Below, piece by piece: positions 31,206-57,700 of a stretch of DNA of 64,000 nucleotides. The notes below the pieces were generated by a model that searched no databases, was not told the DNA's origin, and worked only from the letters and a program-made list of their open reading frames with translations. Within the stretch, counting starts at the first letter, position 1. Every line of letters starts with the position of its first letter. The stretch comes from Tubiluchus corallicola (Eukaryota > Priapulida > Priapulimorpha > Priapulimorphida > Tubiluchidae). The stretch lies in the NCBI GenBank assembly GCA_030141605.1, contig JAQGDQ010000030.1, positions 1-64,000 of the forward strand, read 5' to 3'. The translations under genes and the position numbers were made by a program.

Positions 31206-34200
31206 ACAGGCAGGCAGAGAGAGAGAGAGAGAGCGAGTACGTACAAGTCTTACCTGCTGGTACAAAACCAGGTGAGTATTTGCTCCAGTCAGGTTGCTCA
31301 GTACCAGCCGTCGTTCCATGTTTAGAAAGAACCAAGAAGATTTCTCACAAAAAAGCTTAAATACAAAATTGGAATATACCGAAATATATTCAAATATATA
31401 TTGTGAAAAGAAAAATCGATAACCCAATAACAACATTATTTGTATTTTGCACCATATGACAGTTATGTTTTGGTTGAATGACACTTCATTAATCGAATAT
31501 TAAAGAAAGCTACGTGAAACTTAATCGTTATACTACATACGATTGGCGCACATTTTCTGAAAGTCAAAAATTCAGCCTGCCGTTGTGATTCAAAATTTGA
31601 TCATTTTGTTGTTAGTGATTTGCCATTGTTTAATGACAAAATTGCCTTTGGTTTTCTTACTCTATGTAGTGCAGTGCACATTAGAGGTTTCTGTTCATCA
31701 CAAAACCTATTCATGTGTGGAATTGGCTCGCCACATAAGAAAAATGGTGCAAGAAGATTCTAATACCTGTGCCATATGCAATTTGTGCAGTGTGCATTAG
31801 TAATGAGGGGTGCGCGTACTGATAATGAAACCTGAGAAACATTATAGCGTAATTTTAAAAAAGTAGAAAACCATGCAAAAATCGTAATAGAATAGTCAGT
31901 TAAAATCGAAGTACAACCAAAAATTAAAAAATTAAAAATCACTTGTACTCCATTAATAATCGCACTGCCCTAAGCTACAATGTGCTTGTGGCTTGGCTGG
32001 GTCAAAGTCAGATTGCATATTCTGTTTCAATGAAAAAAATCAGTTGCCTGTTTATCGCATTGATTAGTTACTCTTGCAGGTGAAAAAGTAGCAATGGGAA
32101 ATGTGTGCCTGTGGTGTAATACTAAAGGAAAAGGTTTCCGCAGAACTGATGCCGTCCAGAAACACATGACCGACAAAGGACACTGCAAGTTATTATATGA
32201 AGGAGATGCCTTATACGAATATTCAGACTATTATGATTATAGGTATACGATGAAATTTAAATGCTTTATGCATATATGAGTTATGCAGAAGTACCTAAAT
32301 GACAATCTCATAATGTGTAATGGCGTGATTTTCAAGTAAAAAGACCAAGTTGCAATGGATATGGAATATTAAATATATTAAATACAACTATGTAATTACT
32401 TCTTGTTAGTACTAGCTACCCTGACCACGGTGAAGGCCAAGCGTCTGGTGGAGGTGGTTCCGAAGATGAAGAAATTGATCTCCCCACACTTACCGAACAA
32501 AACTATCAACTTGTGCTTCCTTCAGGAGCTACCATCGGTCATCGGTAAGCTGTTTTCGTTTCGCAGTATGCCATAGTCTTTTGAGTGTCGCGCTTCTTTA
32601 TGTCCTGCACTTTTCTGGTGAGCAAGACGTTTGTGGGTGTATATGTGTATATAATATTCTTGTTTGTGAAGCATATCATTAGAAGGAAATTAAAAAGCAT
32701 TTATCAAGTTATAATGACCAGTTTAGCAATTCTGATTTTATGCAAAATTTGCCATGTTTGTGGATTTTTATATGTTTTTGCTTTTGCTATTTTCTAAGTC
32801 ACTTTATCTGCTTTACTACCATTTTCTAAATCGTCTCATCTTGCCATCATTTTACTAAACGTTTAATTTTCCAGTCACTGCAACCTTAAAAAATGACAAG
32901 CAGTACCCCATCTTTTAGCTTTTTTTGCAAAAATTTATAGACTTGCAGTACAGAGAATGGAACAGTTTTGGGTGCAAACTAGGTATAGATGAAAATTCAT
33001 TCTGCAGATGATGTTACATGTATTGTATTAGAGATCCAAGACCTTGCTCATGCTCCGCTTTTCAATAGCAGCTCACCAATTCGTATACATAACCTTCAGA
33101 GAAACTTGAGTTCCGGAGGTTATTTGGGAATTTCAGTGAAAGCTAAGACCACTTCTAGAATGACAAAAAAAGGTTACAATGTATAGAAGTCCAGCATTGA
33201 ATGAAGCGTTAGTAATATAATTAGGCATTCCACTTTTGTGAATCTCATTGCGAAAGCGCAGAATGTGGCATCACCTTCTGTTGTTGTGACCTCCATATTT
33301 CTACTTCGTAGTGTTGTTCCTGTATGAACTAGACACTACTAAATTTTTGCGTATTGTTAATCATTTGTGGGACAATATGGATAAATCCAATGATACTGTC
33401 AGTGTCATGTTAGTCACAAGTTTTTAAATAATACCAGCTTTGCACAAAAAGTTTTTACAGGCCTTGCTGGTTGTTATTCATATTTGTTTCTCAAAGTAGT
33501 TATCAGATTCTGAATTGATTCTATTTTATTCATTTTGTCCTTAAACTTCTGTTTTATCTCATGTGATCATTTTTTAGGTCACTAATACGCTATTATAGAC
33601 AGAATCCGCCGCAACGAAATCGTGAAAATAAATCAGCTGTGAATCGTTTACTCATGCAGTACAAAGCTTTAGGATGGACAGGATACACAGGTGTGTGTAA
33701 TAAACAAAAAAATATACCTGCACATTAAGATTAAAATGTAACACAAAGCAACCGAGTGGATGCTTGATACTCAGGACCAAATACATCTAATGGAGTGGGG
33801 GATTTTAGTTATTGTAATCATCATATAGTGGGCATTTGGCTTCAACAGTGGCACAGTTGTTCTGAGGATTGCACTTGTTGTGGAATATTATTCATATGTG
33901 GAATAGATTTTTCATCAAATTGTTGAAAACAACTTGAAGAATATCGGTGCGTTGATAGAAAAATTTCTCATTTGCAAAATCACAGAATGGATGTAATCTC
34001 ACTGGCTGTAGGCTTTGATCATGAGACCCCACTTCTCACTCAAATCACCTTTCTGCTTTTTGCACTTAAAATTATAATCGTGTTTCCAGTTAAAGAAGTA
34101 ACTGACATCATTGTTGTCATTACCACTATCACAAATTCAACCACTCTCATCATTATCATCATCACCATTGTGATTGTTGCTGTCATCATTGCCATTATCA

Positions 34201-34435
34201 TCATTTCCATAGCCTGTACTTTCTACTGTCATTGTCATCAGCTATGGTTCTCGTAGGTTGAAGAAACATATAAAACATTGTGCATTTTATTATTTTCAAT
34301 TTTGTAGGTACATTAGCTTTACAAAAAGCGAAAGATGTTCGATATCTACAGAAAATGAAATCAAGACATTACGTGAAGCTAGGCGTAAAAGCTAACAAGT
34401 TGCAACCGCACTTCCGTCAACAAGTAATGTTCTAA
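28427..34435 (+). CDS. ZNF622: ZNF622/Rei1-like 60S ribosome biogenesis factor, complete
   Basis: Eight exons chain in phase: 28427-28597, 29234-29471, 30474-30578, 30838-31038, 32080-32242, 32410-32544, 33578-33690 and 34308-34435; 417 residues. All introns are GT/AG. The order matches ZNF622: a C2H2 finger CIACRVVF...HYKSDWHRYNLKRKV near residues 5-30, a second CKVCNKHF finger, acidic stretches including D8, a third finger CLFCPHQ with HSFFLPDVEYIEDL, a fourth CLWCNTKGKGF with HMTDKGHC, then LVLPSGATIGHRS, RYYRQ and ALGWTG, and a basic C-terminus. The yeast relative Rei1 helps remove Arx1 from pre-60S particles in the cytoplasm; that role is inferred here. The start MSAHTC matches the family N-terminus; an in-frame ATG at 28379 lies upstream of a likely splice acceptor. 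The usual length is somewhat greater (human 477), mostly from acidic linkers. Confidence 0.93.
31144..31233 (+). repeat. GA microsatellite in ZNF622 intron 4
   Basis: A (GA)n run of over 50 bp, a G run, a short CAGG stretch and a second GA run. The ORFs read across it are artefacts. Confidence 0.95.
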
Positions 34436-35588
34436 AAGCAGGTACTTTTCCCGTGATTTTAAACAGTGAAGATATTGGTGAATAGGTTCTTTCTACCATT
34501 AAACTTTCAAATTTCTTAAGTTAAAAATGTGTTGTTGACTAATGGAAGTGGTATTCACAAGGCTGATTGCCTTGCACCAATTAGTGTTTTTTTACAAATA
34601 CCATCCTCTGTCAGTTTAAATAAATTATCAAATTATTATGAAATCACTGTCATTCTAAAATGTTGGTGAAGTTTGTCTGAGTGAAAACAGAGTTCTTGTA
34701 TGTGGTAATGTTTTCACCTAGATCCATTTTCTTTGTTTTATTTGTATGTCAAAATTTCATCTAGAGTCAACAGAATTTTACTGGAAGTGGTGCGAGATTA
34801 TGTAAAAAGTACTTCATGTTCAACGAAACGTGCATTACAAAAAAAGCCACGAATTTGGAAATTGCGCAAGAAACTGCTGTATGTATGAACGGACCCTTAA
34901 AGGGACAGATTTCTTGTGCAAGTCTGGCTGCCAAGTGTCTGTTATTAATAGATTGTTGACAATATTATTGAAGTGGATTTTATTCTTAAGTACAAATGCA
35001 TATTTTCATCCTGTGTTAATCTGCCGTTAGTAAAACCTGAAAAACTTGAAGTGTAAATGATTTTGTAGTGCATCTGCTGCATTTCTCCAAATTTCAGAAC
35101 TAACTTTAGATAAACCACATACTAGTAGGTGATTTGCAATTATTGTAAATAATCAGTTTAGAAAGTGAAGTAAAATAAAAATATAAAATTGTTGAAAGTA
35201 TGACTTAATTATTTCTTGTTGTTTATGACACTGCAAAAATTATTATGATACGTCATTGCTGTAATAATTGCCTTAGTATTAGTCCAACCGTTTAACATAT
35301 TCGTAAAGTATTTTAGCTGGAACTAGTTTGTATATGCTGACAACATGATGTTTGCACAAATAGAAAAACTACATTGTTATGCACCTTGTCTTAGGCCTTG
35401 TACAGTATACATTACTGTACAATTAGAGCAAAAATGCTTATCCAGTATGGCAAATAATGCTTATTCAGCAGAACAAACTGAGCTCATCCACTGGAGCAAA
35501 CAAATTTCATCTTCCAGGGCAACCAAACCTCATCCCCAGAGCAAATAAAGGTAATCCACTAAGGCCAACAAAGTTCATCTTCCAGAGT
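34436..35588 (+). other. 3' flank of ZNF622
   Basis: AT-rich. An AATAAA occurs near 34.62 kb, about 185 bp after the stop, and is a candidate polyadenylation signal; others lie further on. No other gene seen. Confidence 0.35.
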
Positions 35589-36983
35589 AAACAAAGCTAA
35601 TCCACTGAGGCAAACAAAGCTCACCCACTAAGGCAAACAAAGCAAATCCACTAAGGCAAACAAAGCTCATCTTCCACAGTAAACAAAGCTAATTCACTAA
35701 GGCAAACAACACTTGTCATCCAGGGCAAACAAAGCAAATCCACTAAGGCAAATAAAGCTTAATTGTTAGAGCAAAAAAAGCTAATCCAGGCCACGAGGGC
35801 AAATAAAGCTGATCCTCTAGGGTAGAACAGCATCTCCACTAAAGATGGTAAAACTCATTCACTAGGACAGACAAAGCTAATCCGTTAGGACAAACAAAAT
35901 TAGTCCACTAAGGGAAGCGGAGTTGATCGATCGACTGATGCAAACAGCACTTATTCTCCAAGGTAAATGAGACAGAGACACTTATGATTCACTCACTAAA
36001 GTGCATAAGTCTCATCCACTGAGGAAAATAGCACAGTATACGCATTTGCGTTTTACAAACTAACACCATCCCCACTGCCGCTAAGCTTTTGAATGCAAGG
36101 GATGTGAGCCATTTTATATTGCGATGTCAAAGTAAAATCGACAAGGAACTAAAAAATGGAAACGTGAAATTTTCCATTTTTGCACTCGGACAATGGTGCT
36201 CTTCCATTGTATTATGTAAACAAAGCTAATCCACTGAGGCAAACAAAGCTCACCCACTAAGGCAAACAAAGCAAATCCACTAAGGGAAACAAAGCTCATC
36301 TTCCAGGGCAAACAGAGCTCATCTTCCAGAGCAAACAAAGCGCATCTTCCAGGGCAGACAGAGCTCATCTTCCAGGGCAAACAAAGCTCATCCCCAGGTC
36401 AGGTAAACCTAGTTCACTAAGGCAAACAACGCTCATCATCCAGGGCAAACAAGACTAATTCACTAAGGCAAACAACGCTCATCTTCCAGGGTAAACAAAG
36501 CCAATCCACTAAGGCAAATAAAGCTTAATTGTTAGAGCAAAAAAAGCTAATCCAGGCCACGAGGGCAAATAAAGCTGATCCTCTAGGGTAGAACAGCATC
36601 TCCACTAAAGATGGTAAAACTCATTCACTAGGACAGACAAAGCTAATCCGTTAGGACAAACAAAATTAGTTCACTAGGGGAAGCGGAGTTGATCGATCGA
36701 CTGATGCAAACAGCACTTATTCTCCAAGGTAAATGAGACAGAGACACTTATGATTCACTCACTAAAGTGCATAAGTCTCATCCACTGAGGAAAATAGCAC
36801 AGTATACGCATTTACGTTTTACAAACTAACACCATCCCCACTGCCGCTAAGCTTTTGAATGCAAGGGATGTGAGCCATTTTATATTGCGATGTCAAAGTA
36901 AAATCGACAAGGAACTAAAAAATGGAAACGTGAAATTTTCCATTTTTGCACTCGGACAATGGTGCTCTTCCATTGTATTATGT
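35500..36983 (+). repeat. 24-bp minisatellite inside a larger tandem duplication
   Basis: Units like GGCAAACAAAGCTCATCCAC plus four bases repeat with period about 24 and much variation. The array and its unique flank are duplicated: AATTGTTAGAGC at 35761 recurs at 36527, and GATGTGAGCC at 36101 recurs at 36867, both 766 bp apart. Unit 1 runs from about 35589 to 36216 and unit 2 from about 36219 to 36983, with unit 2 holding about 140 bp more minisatellite. Confidence 0.9.
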
Positions 36984-39079
36984 ACAATGTGTGCTTCGTA
37001 TGAATACTTCAACTTTTTAACTTACGTGTTTAGTGCAATTTCTAATAGGTTTTTAATAAAGTACTGGCAACAATTACTAAGGCTATGCAAAGGCTGGAAC
37101 ACATCGCATGTATATTTCTGACATGAGAGACATCATGTTAGCAATGCTCTATGTACCGTTAAGCTACTAGTGTAAGATAAATTTGTATACTTAGCTAATA
37201 CAGAGGGTTGAAGTCAACAAATCTATCTCATTTGGGTTTTATTTACACGCCCTTTATTTACTCTTGTGCAGTGGACTAGTAGGACACAATGATATAAGCC
37301 CTGCTTGCATAAATATCAGAATATATACCTTTTTAGATATTTGTATTCATTTAGTGTAGTGACATAAATATGTATGAAGTACATTTAGCACAGTATCAAA
37401 CTGTGTTTATTTTCAGGGTAGAAATATGCATTGTGTAAATGAGGTGATGTCTAGAGAAGCAAAAGTCACATCGAAAAATACACGTATAAAATAGATATAT
37501 TAACAAAATGTAGGTCCATTAAATTACGCAGTAGTTATATTGCCACATTTTATTGTTACCTCTTTGAAGCAAGGCAAAATATATATGAACGTGCACCAAG
37601 TTTGTGCAAATTTAACAAAAATATTTTAATTAATAACTAAAATAAAAGCTAAAAATGTTAACACATATTGGCTAAGCATCTTTGGTCAATTAGTTTTTCA
37701 TCTTTGGCTAAACATTTTAGATTGGCATAGTGATTACTGCAGTACAATATTGTAAAAATATATGCTAGATGTTTATAATGCACATGATAAATTGATAAAC
37801 TCTATGACAAAAACAATATGGCAAGTCAATTTAAGAAAGTGCTAACAGAAATTAACTCCACTTAACATTAACTAGCATGCAAAACATGAAATATACAATT
37901 TCAAAAACAAATCATGAATGAGTAATAGTTGAAATTCGGTTATGTTACATTTACTTTCTTTTCCGCTCTTCATCCTTGTTCACTTTTCTATTACACAGAA
38001 CAAAAAGATTTGCTCACAAAAAACGTAGCGTCTTTATCAAGCTTCTATAACTTGTCTATTTTCAGATACAGCAGCTACTACCATCACTAGTACAGTGAAT
38101 CTCAGTAAAAAGAAGTCTGCATATTTAACCGTTCAAAGAAGAAAAATAAGTAACATACCCACAGCAGTGTACCCCTGCATAAATGACAAAACTGGTTTTA
38201 CTACTACATAACTGTAAAATAGCATTGCGAAGAAAATATGGCCATTTTATATAGATCTTCAGTATACATTGCCGAACTATTGTAGTCTTATTAGCTATAT
38301 AGATATTAATGTTTGGAATTAAAATAATAAGTACATAATTATGTGAAAACAAACAAAGTTTTCCAAAAAAAAATCAAAAATGGACAAAGCTCAACAACTT
38401 ATATACAGTTATGGATAATAATCTATTAATTACACTTCACAATACTGGCACTGAAAACTCTAGAAAGAGTTATACATTATACATAATGGACGGTTAGTAA
38501 GTAATGTTTATAAACTACCTAATGAATAATCAATTAGTAATAAAAATAGAACAGTTTCAACACATTCACAGTTTTAATTTTAAATAGCTCATATGTCATT
38601 GTATTTGCAACAATACTGAAATAAACAAATTTTTACTGAATATATATCCAACATCTTGATTCCTACTTGGTTAAGAGTTGAATTCCTTACTTGTTTTCAA
38701 CAAATTTATTACGTTTGCAGTTACCTCTAGAATTGTTTCATTTGATATTGTCTATTGAAAAAAGTATTTTTGTATCTCTTTATGAAGGAGCAATAAGCTA
38801 CTTGAAGGTGCGATGGTTGGATGCAATGACCTGGAATCAGAACTTGGTGTGTTAAGCAGGGATCTCTTAAAGATATTAGATAAAATTTGTTATTTTTAGG
38901 TTCACTTTAGTTGATTCAGCGGTCATTTCAGACAAAATTCAATTTTGTCCCACAAATAATGAGTTAGGAATGACTTATTCATAGTAATCCTTGGAGCAAA
39001 ATATACTTGCCTTCCGGACAATTCAACTCTCGTGACAAATATGGCATTTATTGTCAAGAATGGTAGGGAAAAAAGCTGC
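36984..39079. other. Intergenic sequence and SoxF 3' UTR
   Basis: AT-rich with no recognised coding sequence. The part near 39 kb is the SoxF 3' UTR on the minus strand; an AATAAA on that strand at about 39044-39049 is very close to the stop, so a more distal site is likely used. Confidence 0.35.
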
Positions 39080-52963
<13,884 letters not shown>

Positions 52964-52978
52964 TTTTGCTCATTTCAT
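52964..52978 (-). promoter_or_regulatory. Upstream ATGs before the SoxF start
   Basis: Reading on the minus strand, an ATG at 52978 in a strong context (GTGACCATGA) opens a two-codon ORF, ATG AAA TGA. Overlapping it, an ATG at 52973 opens a 24-codon frame that runs past the SoxF start out of frame. If both are in the mature 5' UTR they would lower initiation at 52963. Confidence 0.45.
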
Positions 52979-54744
52979 GGTCACGTCGATTTTTAAAAGT
53001 AAAATAGTGTTACATAGAAAACTCGTACTAGTACATCTTCTTTGTATTCAACATGTATTCTCTTTGGAACTTGGCAGGCTTTACGTAACACATAGCGAAT
53101 CTTGCTTTCTGTCATCTAGTAACGCAACTCGACAAATGTAGTACATTGCTCGTATAATGACATAACAAATGCCAACTATCTCTGAAACCGTTATTATCAA
53201 ACAGCTGATTGCTGCTTGCTACACTGCTGCAACCGCACAGCAGGTAAAGCACTTTACTCTCAACTCACTACAAACAATACCACACTATCGGCGTGTGACG
53301 TCATATCTGGTAACCATTCTGAGAATGAGTGGACTCCATACAACTCACCAATCTTCAATTTCGATTTCAGCTCACACGGTTACACCGTGCAGCGAAACTT
53401 AATACTGTCATTTGTTATGGCCCACAAAGTTAATCTTTGCTTAATTAATCATTGTACGTTGAACGTTTTTAAATACCGTGTTTCCTTGAAACCACCCAGC
53501 TCTTTCCCTAGGCTTCCACTTAAGTGCATCACTGGTGATATTTAATACCAACGGGGTACCAAAGATTTAAAAAATGATGTTGCTGGACTTATCGAAGTAG
53601 CATGTAAATAATAGAAATTTTTAAACGGGCACTTGAGCTACCTTGAAAGTAAGTATGAAGTTACTTTAGGTGCTATCTCTATAGCAAGCTTATCATACCA
53701 GGATACTGACAGGTGCTATCCCTGGACTGTGTCTGAACAACCTGATCATACATTGTCATCATCCAAAATTTGTTCCAGAGACCAAGTGCGTACGGATTTT
53801 TGTGGCTTGCGTGATGACGTGTCTCAAAACAAATTGCGTTGCATCAGTGAGAAAAACAAAGAGACATGTGAGCATGCATTATGTCCAATAATTTTTCGTT
53901 TTCGACTTCGCGTAATACAATCATGTTTGTTTTACAAAAATGGCAAACTGCAGTTCGACATCCAGTGCTGAAAAATGATGCTCGTAGTATAATAGCAGGG
54001 ACAACTTTCGCGTAAATACAAAGGATGTCCCCTGAGATGAGATAACATTGAGCTATAGAGCGTCTTCCCTATGTTTCCTCAATGAGAAAAAAATGGTATG
54101 AAACCACATCAGGCAGCCACCCGTCTTTTTTTAACCAAGTCTAATGCTGCTTAACTTTTGTCTCTTACGATTAATTACTCCTATTTTCTTCAGCACTTCA
54201 TTTCGGCCAATTTCATCGAGTAGTCTTTTTGTAATTGGGCTATAAAGGTGATTGGGACAAACAATGCACGTAACTACTCCAAAAAATACAACAAAACCAT
54301 TCTTGGTACCTGGTATTCATAGGCAGTCGCCCATCTAGTTGCAAGTACAGACAAGGATCGATGCTGCTGAAGTTCAGTGATCAGAGGAGAACCGGTGTTT
54401 TCAATGTGATAGTGGCTCCACTTCTATAATGGGTTCATCTAGGAGTCTCGTTCCTACGAAGGGCCCTTTAAAAGTTTTTTGAAAGGGTTTGGTCACACTA
54501 CATGGATACTAGAGGCCTGCAGCTGACGATCTTCGAAGGAACGGGTGCTCAGCTTACATACGAAACTTTTGCTTTTACTCACCAGCTGGAGCTGCTGTGG
54601 TTTCATCCGCGCAATCGCGCGCATTCCTTAGGAAAATAAACGACGAAATTTCAAGCTGCATCAGATTCTAATGTATAATAGTGTGATGTCAATATTATTA
54701 TCAAATGTTGCTAAGCTTGTATTCCTAAGAAAGCTGAAAGTGAA
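52979..54744. other. Shared upstream region of SoxF and IFT172
   Basis: The two start codons point away from each other across about 1.8 kb, so both promoters must lie here. Short plus-strand ORFs occur (one at 53633-53971 of 112 codons) but none has a recognisable domain. Confidence 0.5.
53296..53303. promoter_or_regulatory. Palindromic CRE (TGACGTCA)
   Basis: A perfect ATF/CREB consensus TGACGTCA about 330 bp upstream of the SoxF start and 1.44 kb upstream of IFT172. An 8-bp match can arise by chance, but the location in a shared promoter region makes it a candidate. Confidence 0.35.
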
Positions 54745-57700
54745 ATGCAACTAAAACACCTGAAGACGCTTTTAGAACCACAGGTTTATATTTCTAGTTC
54801 TAGTCTCGCACAGGTTTTGTGTTCAACTGGTTAATAAACTTACTGACTTGTTCGATTTCATTAATAATTATAAACCTCATTTTTTACGCTTCTGTGAAAC
54901 CTGGTTTTCTGAAGATATAGATGATAATGTAATTTGTCCTCAAAATTACTCAATTTTTAGATGTGATAGACACTCCGTTTTTTCTAATGTCAATTGCGGT
55001 GGCATGGCAATTATTGTCAAATCGTGTTTATCTCCTATGCTAATTCTTGTGTCATTCACTGCTGAAACTTGCTGTTAAACTCAAGATTTATTCACGAAAT
55101 AGTCTTGGTGTTGCTTGCATATATATATGTAGATCTTGCGATAATAATTATATTCATGCATTTGGTTATTCTGAGATCAATATACTTGAAGAAATTAAAC
55201 AAGCTATTTCTATCTACTCGCAAAATAATGTTATCACTTGCGGTGATTTTAACTTTCCAAAATTGGCATGGCCTGGCCCTGTTCCTCATAATGATCTTGA
55301 GTGTATGTTTATTGGTTCTTTACGTGATAACCTACTTGAATCTCAGTTAATTCATTTTCCTACTCGCAAAAACAGTTGTCTAGAATTAGTCTTAACTAAT
55401 TGTCTTGAACGCATTAAGAATTGCTGTCCTTGGCAACACAACGCCCATTGCCTCTTTTTCTTCTTTTTTGCAAATCTCTGGAGTGTGGTATAGTCCCTCA
55501 AATTGTAATGTTACCCCCATCATCCTAAAAAACTTAGCATCAGAATGACATGTGATGAATTACACCCCCATTTTCTATCTTCTGTTTTTTATAAATGTCT
55601 AGAATCTCTTTTGTGGGACGATATACTAAAATTCTTGCTATCTTCTGGCCAGTTCAGTAATAATCAACATGGTTCATTACCACAGCGCTCCACCCCGTAA
55701 CAAATCTTCTTCAATGCCTAATTGACTGCTTTACCAATTCTTTGATGACCCTTCCCACCCATCAATTGATATTCTATATATTGATTTAGAAAAGCATTTG
55801 ATTCAATTCCTCTTCGTCGTCTCATGTTAAAAATGGATTTTGCAGTTATAAGAGGGAAACTGCTCCAATGTTTTCGTTATTTTCTAACACACAGACGGCA
55901 GAGAGTAGTTTTAAATGATGTAGCCACTTCCTGGAGAAATGTAACCAGTGGCATTCCTCGAGGGACTTTGTTGGGACCCTATAGTTTTCTTATTTTTATC
56001 AGTGATGTTACTGATTGTGTATCTACTGTTTGTTGATGATATAAAACCTTACCGTCCAACTAGAAATTCCTCTGAGCAGGAGATCTTACAAACTCACCTG
56101 TCTGAAATTGAACGATGGTGTGACAACTGGTTAATGTCCGTCAAACGTATTAAATGCAGCACACTTCGTATTCGTTCTCATTCTACAATGTGTTATTATT
56201 GATGGTCTTATTGAAGTAAAATCAGTTGTACGTGATTTGGGTGTGTTAATCTCAAACAACCTGAAGCGGATCTCACATATTGAGCATATTATTTGTCAGG
56301 CCAATAGACACATGGGAATGATAAAACGCTGTATTATCAAGTTATTGTACCTCTTTATAAAGCTGAAGTTAGACCAACACTTGAGTATGCGTGCGTTGTT
56401 TGGTCACCACAGTATGTTACTCTTAAAAATGCTTTAGGAAGAACTCAATGGTGATGTATTAGTCTGGCCTCTGATGATTTTGTATCTTCTCTTGAACAAC
56501 GCCGTGATACTATAGATCTTATTAACTGTAATAAAGTCATTAGTGGTAGTTCTATTTTGCATAGCGACATATTTTTTTCTAGACCACTACCTGATTTACA
56601 TGGGCACATTTCTAAATTGCTTGTACAATACTCTCGCACTCATATTAGAGCCCATTTCTTTTTTTCTCGTGTTGTGAGCCCTTGAATGCACTTAACAGTG
56701 AAATAGTTGACGCATCAAATCTGCCGCAAATTGTTGAGGAGAGACCGTCAGTAACCGTGTTATGATTAGGTCTCTTAGACTTCGCAAGCAAGTCACTTCT
56801 AAATTTTATAGTCTATCCCAATTGTTCTCATTTGCTATAACTTTTATAGGTAACTGAGTGTTGTTTCCACTTCTGATATATTTTTTCATGCAGATTTGTT
56901 TTTATTCTTTTTCATCGTCAACTTTTTACGAAAGATGGTTATATATATATTTATCATGCCTTATATATTTGTTCCATTAATGGCATTATATTTAGTTTCC
57001 TTTTATCATGCATATTTTGTTTTCCATTATTGATTTTTCATTTATAATTTATTTTCTTCTTTGGTTTGATCTGATTTGGTTCCCCTGTTTTATAGTTTAA
57101 TCGGTTATTTATATAATTTACAGATCTTTTGATTACCATTGCATATTTAGGTCCCCTGACTTTAGTCAGTAAGGACACCTACTGCCATCACGGCGTCTGT
57201 CGGGCATCGGCCACAATTGACTTAATTTTGTATATTTAGCCAAAAGCTTTTGTCTCAGGTCGTTGACCTTTGGCATGCAGCGTAAGATGTTTGTCGTGCC
57301 TCAAAATGAATGACCTAGGCGCAAACAAGAGGATCTTGAATTTTCAAGTTATATGGAATTTTGGACTTTTTGCTAAAAATCTTTTTATCATAAACAAAAT
57401 GTTTTTATACTAATTTTGGACAGTAGATTATATGACCTTTCAAAAGCCTAGCAGTTGCTATGATGTACAAGATCTTAATTTGGCGGTTGCTAGGATATGT
57501 AAAAATGACCATTTCTTCCAAAAACAGATAAAGTACATATTCTTTGACAATTTTGAGGCCAAACAGATGGAAAATACAGAAAATATTGTAATGCTGGAGT
57601 TTCTGACACTGCCCAAATTTTGGTCCACCCGAGGTCACCCAAAAGTCATAAACAGGGAATGTCTCAATCATATCAAGTAATATATATAATTAAAGCTTGG

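Noticed and set aside
31092-31484. Several ORFs on both strands rich in Glu-Arg or Ser-Leu
   Set aside because: They are readings of the GA microsatellite inside ZNF622 intron 4.
36114-36380. 88-codon minus-strand ORF with repeated CLPWKM-like units
   Set aside because: It is a translation of the 24-bp minisatellite, whose period is a multiple of three and so keeps a frame open by chance.
53633-53971. 112-codon plus-strand ORF between SoxF and IFT172
   Set aside because: No ATG at its start, no recognised motif and no clear splice context; left as unassigned upstream sequence.
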